A stretch of 64,000 nt of DNA from SZUA-36 sp963759155 (GTDB taxonomy: Bacteria; Pseudomonadota; Gammaproteobacteria; Xanthomonadales; SZUA-36): NCBI GenBank assembly GCA_963759155.1, contig CAVWXX010000008.1, forward strand, positions 186,001 through 250,000, given 5' to 3'. The notes under the pieces were generated by a model that had not been told where the DNA came from, did no database searches, and worked only from the letters and a program-made list of their open reading frames with translations. Below, one piece after another: positions 26,340-35,126 of this stretch (positions are counted from its first letter, which is position 1; every line of letters starts with the position of its first letter). A program made the translations under genes and the position numbers.

Positions 26340-26760
26340 GCCGGCTGTTCAACGCCGGATATGGAGGTTGTCCATAACCGGCCTTTTTCCACTCTACCTG
26401 TTGGCATGTGCGGCTAAACCCGTCGATAGTACGCCACCTGTCCAGATTGAGGGCATGGTCATGCAAAATCAGACGCAGATGTATGTATCGGCTGTCAGGC
26501 TGCTGGTACCTGCTACCGGAAATTTTGTCTCGTGTGGAAATATGCCACCCAAATCCCGCTGTTCAACGACATTTCCTGAAGCGGCATATACGGGAAACCC
26601 GGTCGAGATTACCTGGAGCCAGGGTGGTGAGATACATTCAACCGGTCAATTTACTGTTCAATTACCCGGTGACCTGGATAAAGAAAGGCCCGCCAGGGTT
26701 CATATCATTATTTCAGGCCCCGGTTTAGCCGGTGCACTGATAGTTCAGTCTGAAGAATGA
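26326..26760 (+). CDS. Putative lipoprotein of unknown function
   Basis: 144 residues. A basic N-terminus and hydrophobic stretch end in YLLACAAKP, a lipobox with the acylated cysteine near residue 28. The mature part has a pair of cysteines (SCGNMPPKSRCSTTF) and is otherwise beta-rich with a GEIHSTGQFTVQLP segment; I do not recognise a family. It overlaps the pepN end by 14 bases, so its translation probably depends on pepN; there is no convincing ribosome binding site before the ATG. Confidence 0.7.
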   Translation: MPCVKPAVQRRIWRLSITGLFPLYLLACAAKPVDSTPPVQIEGMVMQNQTQMYVSAVRLLVPATGNFVSCGNMPPKSRCSTTFPEAAYTGNPVEITWSQGGEIHSTGQFTVQLPGDLDKERPARVHIIISGPGLAGALIVQSEE

Positions 26761-26767
26761 TCCCGGC

Positions 26768-26977
26768 TCAGCTCTCCTTTAGTGCTTTCAAAAATAACTG
26801 ACGTGCCAGGTCAGCATCCGTTCGTGTCGGAAATTTGACCGGCAGTCTCAGGTCGCTGCTGAACGTGATATTAAACTGATAGCCTTCATTTTTGTCCGCT
26901 GTAAAAACCCGACTTACCAGTGCTACTTTGTCCAGGGCGACTGCAAACCCCTGAAGCTCGTATATCGCTCTGCCCAT
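26768..26977 (-). CDS. Small conserved-looking protein of unknown function
   Basis: 69 residues: MGRAIYELQGFAVALDKVALVSRVF, then a beta-hairpin-like NEGYQFNITFSSDLRLPVKF and a helix TDADLARQLFLKALKES. The beta-beta-beta-alpha pattern and a good ribosome site (AGGAG in the complement just before 26977) support a real gene. No family assigned. It lies convergent to the lipoprotein gene and divergent from the next. Confidence 0.6.
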   Translation of the reverse strand: MGRAIYELQGFAVALDKVALVSRVFTADKNEGYQFNITFSSDLRLPVKFPTRTDADLARQLFLKALKES

Positions 26978-27132
26978 TTATCATTCTCCTGGTGCTGAAA
27001 ACAGTTTTTGTGATTGTACTTGTTTGGATGACCGGCGGAGGCTTAAATTGCTTGCAGTAATATTTTTGTGGATTCTGTTATCCTAGTTCTTAAGGTTGGC
27101 GTCCTGCCGGTAGACCCGGCGGTGGAGAATGT

Positions 27133-27927
27133 ATGAAAAAACTGATCGTCTTTGTGCTTCTTTTGTTGTTAAGCGGTTGTGTAAAATATTACTCGCCGGA
27201 AACAGCATATGAAGATGGTGTCTACTATGCCGAAGACGATCCGGCCTATATCCTCAATGCAGGCGACTACACAGGTGTGGTTTATTATCCGTGGTCGTCA
27301 CTGGATTATTTTTACATGGGCTACTGGCCCTATCCCGGTTATGGCTACGGCTTTTCCTATACCTATCCGTTCGGAATAGGTTATTCACCGTGGGATTACC
27401 CCAATGGTTATTACGGATTTCATTCGCCCTGGTATTTCTCATACCATAACTATCCATACTGGCGGCCTTATCGCGGGCACTGCCTGCCGTCCGGCTATTG
27501 TCGTCATTCCAAGTATGACGCAGGACATGATCGCTATGTCGGCAAAGGTGGTAAACGGCGTGGTCGCGCAGGTGGCGATGAAGAGGAATACCGTGATCAG
27601 GAAAGCGATATTGATAATGTTGGTAATTCATCGGTCAGCCGTCGTGTTTCCACCGCACCGGCAGGGTATAACGGTAACCAGGGCATGGTGATAAGGAATC
27701 GCGAATCCAAAAAGCCTGGTCAGAGCAAAATTGAACCCGTTACAACAGCCCCACCAAAATCCGTCAGTGTGAAGCCAACAACATCCGGCACGTCCAGGTA
27801 CTCGCCTGCACGATCAACGCGTGGTTCGTATTCCCGGAGTAGCGCACGATCCGGTTCGAGTTACTCACGTTCCTCCGCCCGGTCATCGATGGGCAGTAAA
27901 TCATCAAGCCGCAAAGATCGCGATTAG
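27133..27927 (+). CDS. Tyr/Gly/Pro-rich lipoprotein with Ser/Arg-rich tail
   Basis: 264 residues. Signal peptide with lipobox LLLSGC (cysteine near residue 16). Residues about 50-115 are dense in tyrosine, glycine, proline and tryptophan (for example YMGYWPYPGYGYGFSYTYPF). The middle is charged, and the last 45 residues are almost only serine, arginine, glycine and tyrosine (SYSRSSARSGSSYSRSSARS). It resembles poorly characterised aromatic-rich lipoproteins of other gammaproteobacteria; function unknown. The tail could bind polyanions such as peptidoglycan-linked polymers or LPS, which is inference. It appears to be a single gene. Confidence 0.7.
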   Translation: MKKLIVFVLLLLLSGCVKYYSPETAYEDGVYYAEDDPAYILNAGDYTGVVYYPWSSLDYFYMGYWPYPGYGYGFSYTYPFGIGYSPWDYPNGYYGFHSPWYFSYHNYPYWRPYRGHCLPSGYCRHSKYDAGHDRYVGKGGKRRGRAGGDEEEYRDQESDIDNVGNSSVSRRVSTAPAGYNGNQGMVIRNRESKKPGQSKIEPVTTAPPKSVSVKPTTSGTSRYSPARSTRGSYSRSSARSGSSYSRSSARSSMGSKSSSRKDRD

Positions 27928-28030
27928 CAGACTCAACTAAAGTCGTACTCAATGACGATTGGCATTCGGGGTTTCTCCGTAAAATGCACTAAACTAGCGT
28001 CTGAATTTTCAAGTCCCGGGTTTTGATCGA

Positions 28031-30373
28031 ATGGCAGATTTAATCACAGAGTTACGTGATCGACGTATTCTACCGGCTGTCGGTGTATATGTTGCCGGTG
28101 TTTGGGTGGCGATAGAAATTCTCGATCGCCTGGTTGAGCGATATATGCTTTCGCCCTATTTGAGCGACATCGTGTTTTGGGGGCTGTATTCATTGATTCC
28201 AGCCGTCATGCTGATTGCATGGACCCATGGCAGACCGGGTAAAGACAAGACAACGCGGCTTGAAAAAGTCGGTGTGCCAATAAATCTGATCGCAACGATT
28301 GGACTGCTGATTACCTTCTTTGGTGATAAGGACTTTGACCTGACCGCGACGCAGATTACGGTCAACAATGAACTCGGCCAGCAAGAAACGCACTACATTC
28401 CCAGTGAAACATTTCGACGCAGGATGGCGGTTTTCTTTTGGACTAACGAGTCTGGAAACCCTGAACTGGACTGGCTTCAATACGGTATCACGGAACTGCT
28501 GGTGCGGGATTTACAACAGGATGCCTTTGTCCTCGCTCGTTCACCCTGGAACAATAATGGCGATGGGTTTTATTCAAGAATGCGACGTGGCGGCTTTAAT
28601 GATGGTTTGAATGTACCACTGACCCTGATGCGAAAAATAGCGAATGAGGCAAATCACCAGTATTTTATCGATGGTTCCCTGAACAAAGCCAACGACGAAT
28701 ATGTACTAACCGCAAGGATTTGGGATACGCAAACACTCAACCAGGTGGCAAAGATCGAAGAGCGGGGAAGGGATATTTATACAGCGACTGACCGTTTATC
28801 CAAAGATATCCGTGAGGCGCTGGATGTACCTGAAAGCAGTAAGCGCATTGCGGAAGACTTGCCGCTGACAGAGACCTATGGCGAATCCGAAGACGCGCTG
28901 AAGGCCTATATTTACGGTCTTAATGCCCGTCTCTTCAACAATGATTTTGACGCCTCCAGCAAGTATTTTGACGAGGCCACCAGCATTGACCCGAGTTTTG
29001 TGCTGGGCTGGTTTCTCAAGGCAACAAATAAGATTGACAGCGGTGATCTGCCAGGTGCACAGGAAGCCCTGACGAAGGCCCAGGAACTTGATTACCGGCT
29101 GCCGTCGCGTGACCGGGCACAGCTAAAAGCAATGCTGTATCGACTGGCCGGTGAAAATGAAAAGCTCATGTCATTTCTGCGTTTGCAAGCGAAAATTCGC
29201 GATGACGCCAGTTCGCATAATCGCCTGGCAATGATGCTGATGTTTAGTGGTCAACTGGAGGAAGCCAAGAAAGAGTCTCTCATTGCACTTGAGAGGGATG
29301 CCTTGAACGTGGGCATTTACTTACAACTATCAAGACTTGAACGTGCGACCGGCAACATGGAGGCGGCTATAGATTATGCGCGCAAATACCAGGAGCAAAA
29401 GCCGGAAGACATCGAAGCCAATATTCAATTGGGTGACTTGCTACGCGATAGTGGAAAGCTAAACGCTGCTGAAGAGCAATATAAGCAGGCACAGGTTTTA
29501 CAAAATGCGCCGGTGAGGCCTGCACTGAAACTGGCCATCATCGCGTCACGTAAGGGTGACATACCGGCTGCCAGGCAGTACTTGTCAGAGGCCGAAGGTT
29601 TTGCGCAGACACCCATGCAAAAAAGCCAGGTCAGTGAAGGCAATGCCTTGCTCGAGTTTCGCCTTGGCAAGGTTCGCGAGGCGATAAGACTGACCTTTGA
29701 GCAGGAGCAATACATGCTTCAATCGCAAGGGCTCTTGGACGTTACGCTAAGCATTTACGTACCGTTGATTGAGTATTATGTCTTGTTGGGTGATTTCAAA
29801 GCAGCCCACGCTGCGCTGGATACTGCAACCGGAATACTGACCCCGCCAGCAGATAAATTCATGGCGTTCAGTGCCGCAGTTATTCATGCCAGGGAGAATG
29901 ACATTATGGCGGCGGAGGCTGCCCTTGAGCTGGCCCGGGAAGTAATGGAACAGTTCCAACTGGCATATCTTGGTGCCCAGGTGGAGTTGGTCGAGGCCAT
30001 CATCAGTGAAGCAAAAGGTGACTATGCAGCGGTGGCTGACCATAGCTCGAAGACCATTGAGCAGCTTAAAGAGACGGCCGTCGGCAATAGCGTGCAATTC
30101 GGTTTGCCCCAGATTTACGCACAAATGGCACGGGCTCAAACCAGGCTTGGTGATTTGGGCAAAGCGGAGGAGTCGATCGAAGCCGGCTTCCAGCTTGATC
30201 CCTCTGAACCCTGGTTGTGGGTTGAAAAAGCCCGTCTGCAACAGGCACGAAACATGCCTCAACTGGCGCTGGCCTCGGTCAATTATGCCTTGGCGATTTG
30301 GAAGGATGGCGATGAAGAATTCGTCATGTTGAAGAGGGCGCGGGAATTGGCTGCAGAATTACAAAGTCAGTAA
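28031..30373 (+). CDS. Membrane-anchored TPR protein of unknown function
   Basis: 780 residues. The N-terminus has three hydrophobic segments (about 14-36, 47-64 and 83-100). A FlgO-like domain follows (about 130-280: YGITELLVRDLQQDAFVLAR and YFIDGSLNKANDEYVLTARIWDT), then at least eight tetratricopeptide repeats from about 290 to the end. This layout is shared with the C-terminal half of CadC-like or adenylate-cyclase-like signalling proteins, but no DNA-binding or cyclase domain is present. It is probably a scaffold on the periplasmic face; that is inference. No partner gene is adjacent. Confidence 0.8.
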   Translation: MADLITELRDRRILPAVGVYVAGVWVAIEILDRLVERYMLSPYLSDIVFWGLYSLIPAVMLIAWTHGRPGKDKTTRLEKVGVPINLIATIGLLITFFGDKDFDLTATQITVNNELGQQETHYIPSETFRRRMAVFFWTNESGNPELDWLQYGITELLVRDLQQDAFVLARSPWNNNGDGFYSRMRRGGFNDGLNVPLTLMRKIANEANHQYFIDGSLNKANDEYVLTARIWDTQTLNQVAKIEERGRDIYTATDRLSKDIREALDVPESSKRIAEDLPLTETYGESEDALKAYIYGLNARLFNNDFDASSKYFDEATSIDPSFVLGWFLKATNKIDSGDLPGAQEALTKAQELDYRLPSRDRAQLKAMLYRLAGENEKLMSFLRLQAKIRDDASSHNRLAMMLMFSGQLEEAKKESLIALERDALNVGIYLQLSRLERATGNMEAAIDYARKYQEQKPEDIEANIQLGDLLRDSGKLNAAEEQYKQAQVLQNAPVRPALKLAIIASRKGDIPAARQYLSEAEGFAQTPMQKSQVSEGNALLEFRLGKVREAIRLTFEQEQYMLQSQGLLDVTLSIYVPLIEYYVLLGDFKAAHAALDTATGILTPPADKFMAFSAAVIHARENDIMAAEAALELAREVMEQFQLAYLGAQVELVEAIISEAKGDYAAVADHSSKTIEQLKETAVGNSVQFGLPQIYAQMARAQTRLGDLGKAEESIEAGFQLDPSEPWLWVEKARLQQARNMPQLALASVNYALAIWKDGDEEFVMLKRARELAAELQSQ

Positions 30374-30374
30374 A

Positions 30375-30404
30375 TTACATTTATCCCTTGATTTTCAGTA
30401 CAAT
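30375..30404 (+). promoter_or_regulatory. Possible mnmG promoter
   Basis: TTACAT, an 18-base spacer and TACAAT form a plausible sigma-70 promoter about 30 bases upstream of the mnmG start, overlapping the end of the preceding gene region by nothing. Not distinctive enough for high confidence. Confidence 0.4.
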
Positions 30405-30437
30405 GCGCGATTCCTGTTGAACAAGAGAAAGGGCGCT

Positions 30438-32327
30438 TTGAAGCATTCCAATTCATTTGATGTCATTGTCATCGGTGGCGGGCACGCCGGTACCGAGGCT
30501 GCGTTGGCCTCGGCGCGGAGTGGCGCGTCCACGCTATTGCTGACCCACAGTATTGAAACCATTGGCCAGATGAGCTGTAACCCGGCGATCGGCGGCATCG
30601 GTAAAGGACACCTGGTCAGAGAAATTGATGCATTGGGCGGTGTGATGGCATCAGCAGCGGACGCAGCAGGTATTCAGTTGCGGACCCTCAACTCGAGTAA
30701 GGGTCCGGCAGTTCGTGCGACGCGTGCGCAGTGTGACCGTAACCTTTACCGCGCGCACATACGCAAAATTGTCGAAAACCAGCCGGGACTCAGCATTTTT
30801 CAGCAGGCCGTGGATGACCTGATACTCGAAGGTGACCGGGTGACCGGCTGTCGTACCAGTATGGGTCAGACCTTTTACGCAAGCGCCATTGTTCTTACCA
30901 CGGGCACTTTTCTGGGTGGCAAGATTCATATGGGTGAAAGCCAGAGCGCCGGTGGACGCGCTGGTGACCCACCGTCTATCTCGTTGGCCAGGCGACTAAG
31001 GGAACTGCCGTTTAATGTTGATCGGCTCAAGACCGGCACCCCACCACGAATTGATGGAAAAAGTGTTGATTTCAGCTGCTTGAAAGCGCAGCCCGGTGAT
31101 CTGCCCCGGCCGGTTTTTTCATTTATGGGGTCACATGATGATCAACCCGAGCAGGTCAATTGCTGGATAACAAATACAACGGAAGAAACACACGAAATTA
31201 TCCGTGCTGCACTGCATCGTTCACCCATGTATTCAGGGAAAATTGATGGTGTAGGCCCCCGATACTGTCCATCCATCGAGGACAAGATCGTGCGTTTTGC
31301 AGAACGTAACAGTCACCAGATATTTGTTGAGCCGGAAGGTCTGAATACCCGGGAACTCTATCCCAACGGTATCTCAACCAGCTTGCCATACGACATCCAG
31401 GTGGCATTTGTGCATAGTATCCCCGGCTTTGAGAATGCTCATATCACGCGGCCGGGCTATGCAATCGAGTATGATTTCTTCGATCCGCGCGGACTTAAAT
31501 ACAGTCTCGAAACCAAACCGGTGCAGGGCCTGTTCTTCGCCGGACAGATAAACGGGACAACCGGCTATGAGGAAGCGGCCGCCCAGGGTCTTATAGCCGG
31601 TGTCAATGCTGCGCGTAGCGTACGCGGTGAGGACGCCTGGACGCCACGCAGGGACGAAGCCTATATCGGTGTGCTGATCGATGATCTCGTGACGCAAGGC
31701 ACCCGTGAACCCTATCGCATGTTCACCTCCCGGGCTGAATACCGGTTGCAATTGCGCGAAGATAATGCAGATTTGCGACTCACTGAAACCGGCCGCCGTC
31801 TTGGCCTGGTGAATGATCAGCGCTGGCAGGCATTTGAAAGTAAAAAATCAGCCATTGAGTCGGAACAGGAAAGACTGGGCGCTATCTGGGTAAACCCCGA
31901 CAACGACATTGGCAAGGCACTCAAAGAAAAGCTTGGCGTGGCGCTAAGCAAAGAAGCCAGGGCGCTGGATTTGCTCAAGCGGCCGGAGATCAGTTATTCA
32001 GAACTCATGACAGTGGACGGACTCGGCCCTGGCAGTAGTGATGAGAAGGTTGCAGAGCAAGTTGATGTGCAGGTTCGCTATTCCGGCTACCTCATCCGTC
32101 AGGCAGGGGAAGTGGAAAAGAATCAGCGCAATGAAGATACGCTGATTCCGGCGGGTTTCGACTATGGCCAGATACAGGGCCTGTCGGCTGAGTTATGTGA
32201 AAAGTTGAAGAAAACCCAACCGGAAAGCATTGGTCAGGCTTCACGAATGCCCGGTATGACCCCGGCCGCTATCTCCCTTTTGTTGGTGTTTCTCAAGCGT
32301 CACCGAAGTACCCGTCATGTCGCATAA
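30438..32327 (+). CDS. mnmG: tRNA uridine-5-carboxymethylaminomethyl modification enzyme MnmG (GidA)
   Basis: FAD-dependent partner of MnmE that makes cmnm5U/mnm5U at the wobble position of several tRNAs. The FAD-binding motif is in FDVIVIGGGHAGTEAALA; other family blocks are MSCNPAIGGIGKGHLVREIDALGG in part, RLKTGTPPRIDG, GLFFAGQINGTTGYEEAAAQGL and the C-terminal YSGYLIRQAGEVEKN. TTG at 30438 gives 629 residues, the same as E. coli, and is preceded by GAGAAAGGG; an in-frame TTG at 30417 would add seven residues. In many gammaproteobacteria mnmG is followed by rsmG-parAB; here it is followed by a terminator and glnS. Confidence 0.95.
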   Translation: MKHSNSFDVIVIGGGHAGTEAALASARSGASTLLLTHSIETIGQMSCNPAIGGIGKGHLVREIDALGGVMASAADAAGIQLRTLNSSKGPAVRATRAQCDRNLYRAHIRKIVENQPGLSIFQQAVDDLILEGDRVTGCRTSMGQTFYASAIVLTTGTFLGGKIHMGESQSAGGRAGDPPSISLARRLRELPFNVDRLKTGTPPRIDGKSVDFSCLKAQPGDLPRPVFSFMGSHDDQPEQVNCWITNTTEETHEIIRAALHRSPMYSGKIDGVGPRYCPSIEDKIVRFAERNSHQIFVEPEGLNTRELYPNGISTSLPYDIQVAFVHSIPGFENAHITRPGYAIEYDFFDPRGLKYSLETKPVQGLFFAGQINGTTGYEEAAAQGLIAGVNAARSVRGEDAWTPRRDEAYIGVLIDDLVTQGTREPYRMFTSRAEYRLQLREDNADLRLTETGRRLGLVNDQRWQAFESKKSAIESEQERLGAIWVNPDNDIGKALKEKLGVALSKEARALDLLKRPEISYSELMTVDGLGPGSSDEKVAEQVDVQVRYSGYLIRQAGEVEKNQRNEDTLIPAGFDYGQIQGLSAELCEKLKKTQPESIGQASRMPGMTPAAISLLLVFLKRHRSTRHVA

Positions 32328-32399
32328 GATATTTTTTTGACCATCACAAATATCCAACAATCGTTTTACATCTTTTTAACCGGCAAGGGGTATCCTTCA

Positions 32400-32512
32400 T
32401 GTGCAAGTTGACTGTGCCGGTGTGTCGCTTCTCATGACAGGCAGTCCCCACACTTCTATGCCTTATGCGATACACCATTTCAAGCCCCGGCCCCGCGCCG
32501 GGGTTTTTTTTA
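32400..32512 (+). ncRNA. Candidate structured small RNA or 3' UTR element after mnmG
   Basis: About 110 bases ending in a strong terminator. A 10-bp stem (GGTGTGTCGC 32419-32428 with GCGATACACC 32467-32476, one G-U pair) encloses a second stem AGGCA/TGCCT (32439-32443 with 32459-32463). Upstream, TTTACA (32365) and TATCCT (32391) form a poor promoter with a 20-base spacer. It starts about 70 bases after the mnmG stop. It could be an independent sRNA, a 3' UTR-derived sRNA, or just the mnmG terminator region. It does not match 6S, 4.5S, tmRNA, RNase P or Spot 42 as I know them. Confidence 0.45.
32484..32512 (+). terminator. Rho-independent terminator
   Basis: 7-bp GC stem CCCCGGC / GCCGGGG, 5-base loop and eight T. 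It ends transcription from mnmG or from the candidate small RNA. Confidence 0.93.
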
Positions 32513-32565
32513 TGCACAGGATGAGCGGTATATCGCGAGTGAGCACATGGATGTGCGGCGCGCTT

Positions 32566-32617
32566 GTGTCAATTTTGCACAGCGTGTTATTCGGTGTGTG
32601 TCAGTTTTGCACAACGT
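32566..32617 (+). repeat. Pair of 20-bp direct repeats upstream of glnS
   Basis: GTGTCAATTTTGCACAGCGT (32566-32585) and GTGTCAGTTTTGCACAACGT (32598-32617) match at 18 of 20 positions and are spaced exactly 32 bases start to start, about three helical turns. They lie 111-162 bases before glnS in a gene-free stretch. They could be paired regulator sites or the remnant of a mobile element end; no transposase is present. Confidence 0.7.
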
Positions 32618-32727
32618 CTCACTAACCAATTGTCTTAGAAAACCAACCCCAACTGTAGTGAAACCCAACCGTTATAAGATAGAATCCACACTTTAATACT
32701 CCAGAAATCAGTCAAAAGGCTAATCCA

Positions 32728-34405
32728 TTGAATAACGAGAAGATTCCACCTGTAAGCAATTTTATTCGCAATATTGTTATACAGGACCTTGAGTCAGGTA
32801 AGCATGACAAGATCATCACACGTTTTCCTCCTGAGCCTAATGGTCATCTGCATATTGGGCACGCCAAGTCCATTTGCCTGAATTTTGGAATTGCTGCAGA
32901 GTTTGGCGGCACCACCAATTTGCGCTTTGACGATACCAACCCCCTTAAAGAAAGTGAGGATTTTGCACAAGCCATCATGAACGATGTTCGTTGGCTGGGC
33001 TTTGAGTGGAATGAGTTAAAACATGCGTCTGACTATTTTGAGCAACTCTATGATTACGCAGTTCACCTGGTAAAGACGGGTAAGGCCTATGTCGATAGCC
33101 AGGATGCCGAGTCAATGCGCGCAAGCCGTGGCACACTGACAGAGCCGGGTACCAACAGCCCCTATCGTGACCGTTCTGTTGAAGAAAACCTCGATTTGTT
33201 CGAACGTATGAAAAATGGTGAGTTTGCCGATGGTGAGCATGTATTACGCGCACGTATTGATATGGCTTCCGCCAATATGAATATGCGTGATCCGGCGGTG
33301 TACCGGATTCGCAAAGTCGCGCATCATCGCACCGGTGATGTATGGAACATTTACCCCATGTATGACTGGGCGCACGGTATCTCGGATGCGATAGAGGGCA
33401 TTACCCACTCCCTGTGCACACTGGAGTTTGAAGATCACCGTCCGCTGTATGACTGGTTCCTTGAAAACATTCCAACGAACTGTCACCCACGACAGATAGA
33501 GTTTGCGCGCGGAAACCTGGATTACACCGTTATGAGCAAGCGCAAGCTCAGGCAGTTGGTTGAGGAGGGTCACGTGTCAGACTGGGATGATCCGCGTATG
33601 CCGACCATCGCCGGTTTGCGGCGCCGTGGATATACCGCTCAGTCCATTCGTACCTTCTGGAAAGAAGCCGGTGTGGCAAAGGCTGAAAGTATTATCCCGA
33701 TGGGCGTGCTGGAGAATGCCGTTCGAAATGACATGAACGAAAATGCCCCACGCGCGATGGCGGTACTGGATCCGGTCAAAGTCGTTCTGACCAATTATCC
33801 TGAGGGTGAATCCGAGTTAATTGAAGCAGCATGTCACCCGCAGAAGCCTGAGATGGGTAGCCGGTCGGTGCCTCTTGGCAGGGAGATCTGGATTGAACGC
33901 GACGATTTTATGGAAGACCCGCCGCGAAAGTTTTTCCGTTTACGTCCAGGTGGCGAAGTCCGCTTACGTAATGCCTTTATTATCAAGTGTATTGACTTTA
34001 TCAAAGACGACGAGGGCAATATCACCGAAATCCACTGTGAATATGACCCGGACAGCCGCAGTGGTTTGCCTGGTGCTTCGCGAAAAGTCAAAGGCACGAT
34101 TCATTGGGTATCTGTCGAGCATGGTGTCAATGCACAAGTACGTCTTTATGATCGTTTGTTCAGCGTGCCTAACCCATTGGCTGATAAGGAAAAAGACTAT
34201 CTTGAGTTTCTGAACCCGCATTCGCTGGATCTTGTTTCCGGGGCCTTTGTCGAACCGGTTCGTGGCCGCAGGCAAGGCAGGAGATTTCTTTCAGTTTGAG
34301 CGTGTGGGATACTTCACAATTGATCAGGACAGCCAGGATCCGAAGCGGCCAATTATCAATAGGACGGTGTCTTTAAGGGATTCATGGGCAAAACTGAATC
34401 GATAA
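32728..34405 (+). CDS. glnS: Glutaminyl-tRNA synthetase, with an apparent +1 frameshift near the C-terminus
   Basis: Charges tRNA-Gln. It starts at TTG (MNNEKIPPVSNFIRN) after AAAAGG and has the class I signatures RFPPEPNGHLHIGHAKS and VMSKRKL, then the two anticodon-binding beta-barrels. In the first frame it ends early at 34299 with an aberrant tail after VEP (523 residues). In the frame beginning GTG GCC at 34262, family sequence continues to TAA at 34403-34405: VAAGKAGDFFQFERVGYF and INRTVSLRDSWAKLNR. Joined at about 34260 the protein would have 558 residues, close to 554 in E. coli. One extra T in GGTTCG (34257-34262) explains the shift. As glnS is essential, a sequence error is the likeliest cause. 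Confidence 0.9.
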
Positions 34406-34494
34406 CGGGTAACGGGTGACTTGAGGCACACGTTTGTGATCGTCGGCTTTGTTACACTCGCTGTTTAAACAGGCTGTATGTAAGGAGAGTTTTA

Positions 34495-35076
34495 ATGGGC
34501 TGGATAGTACTTGCTTTAATTGCCGGTGCAGTACTCTTTGCGATATCCATCTACAACCGCCTGGTTGCAGGCAGGAATCGCTTCAAGAATGCTTTTGCAC
34601 AAATCGATGTTCAACTTACACGTCGTCATGACCTGATACCAAATCTCGTTGAAACGGCCAAGGGTTATATGAAGCATGAGCGCGAAACCCTCGAGGGGGT
34701 TATCAATGCGCGCAATACGGCAGTAGCAGGTCTGAAGGCCGCGACAAAGGATCCGTCTGATCCTGCCGCCATGAAACAGCTGGCGCAGGCCGAACAGGGT
34801 TTGTCGGGTGCACTTGGCAGGCTGTTTGCCCTTTCAGAGTCCTACCCGGACCTGAAAGCCAACCAGAATATGATGCAGCTGTCCGAGGAACTGACCACGA
34901 CAGAAAACAAGGTTGCATTTGCACGCCAGGCTTATAATGATGCGGTCATGCAATTCAACACTTTACGTGAGTCATTTCCGAATAACTTTTTTGCCGGCTG
35001 GTTTAATTTCCAGCAAGCAGAATTGTTGGAGATTGAGGACGAAGCCAAACGCGAAGTCCCGCAGGTTTCATTTTAA
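34495..35076 (+). CDS. LemA family protein
   Basis: 193 residues with an N-terminal membrane segment (WIVLALIAGAVLFAISIYN) and the conserved LemA blocks NRFKNAFAQIDVQLTRRHDLIPNLVETAKGY (seen in part), ARQAYNDAVMQFNTLRESFPNNFFA and the acidic C-terminus. LemA proteins are membrane-anchored helical bundles of poorly known function, often encoded with M48 proteases or TPM-domain proteins. Good ribosome site (AAGGAGAG). The M48 gene follows 50 bases later. Confidence 0.9.
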   Translation: MGWIVLALIAGAVLFAISIYNRLVAGRNRFKNAFAQIDVQLTRRHDLIPNLVETAKGYMKHERETLEGVINARNTAVAGLKAATKDPSDPAAMKQLAQAEQGLSGALGRLFALSESYPDLKANQNMMQLSEELTTTENKVAFARQAYNDAVMQFNTLRESFPNNFFAGWFNFQQAELLEIEDEAKREVPQVSF

Positions 35077-35126
35077 TTGGTCCATGATGCTGTGGCTGCC
35101 CTGCCGGGGCAGCCATTGAAACTCAC

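Noticed and set aside
29747..30262. 171-codon minus-strand frame in the TPR gene
   Set aside because: Antisense to TPR repeats; no supporting ribosome site.
32401..32625. 74-codon frame after mnmG
   Set aside because: It runs through the terminator hairpin and both direct repeats; RNA structure explains the region better than coding.
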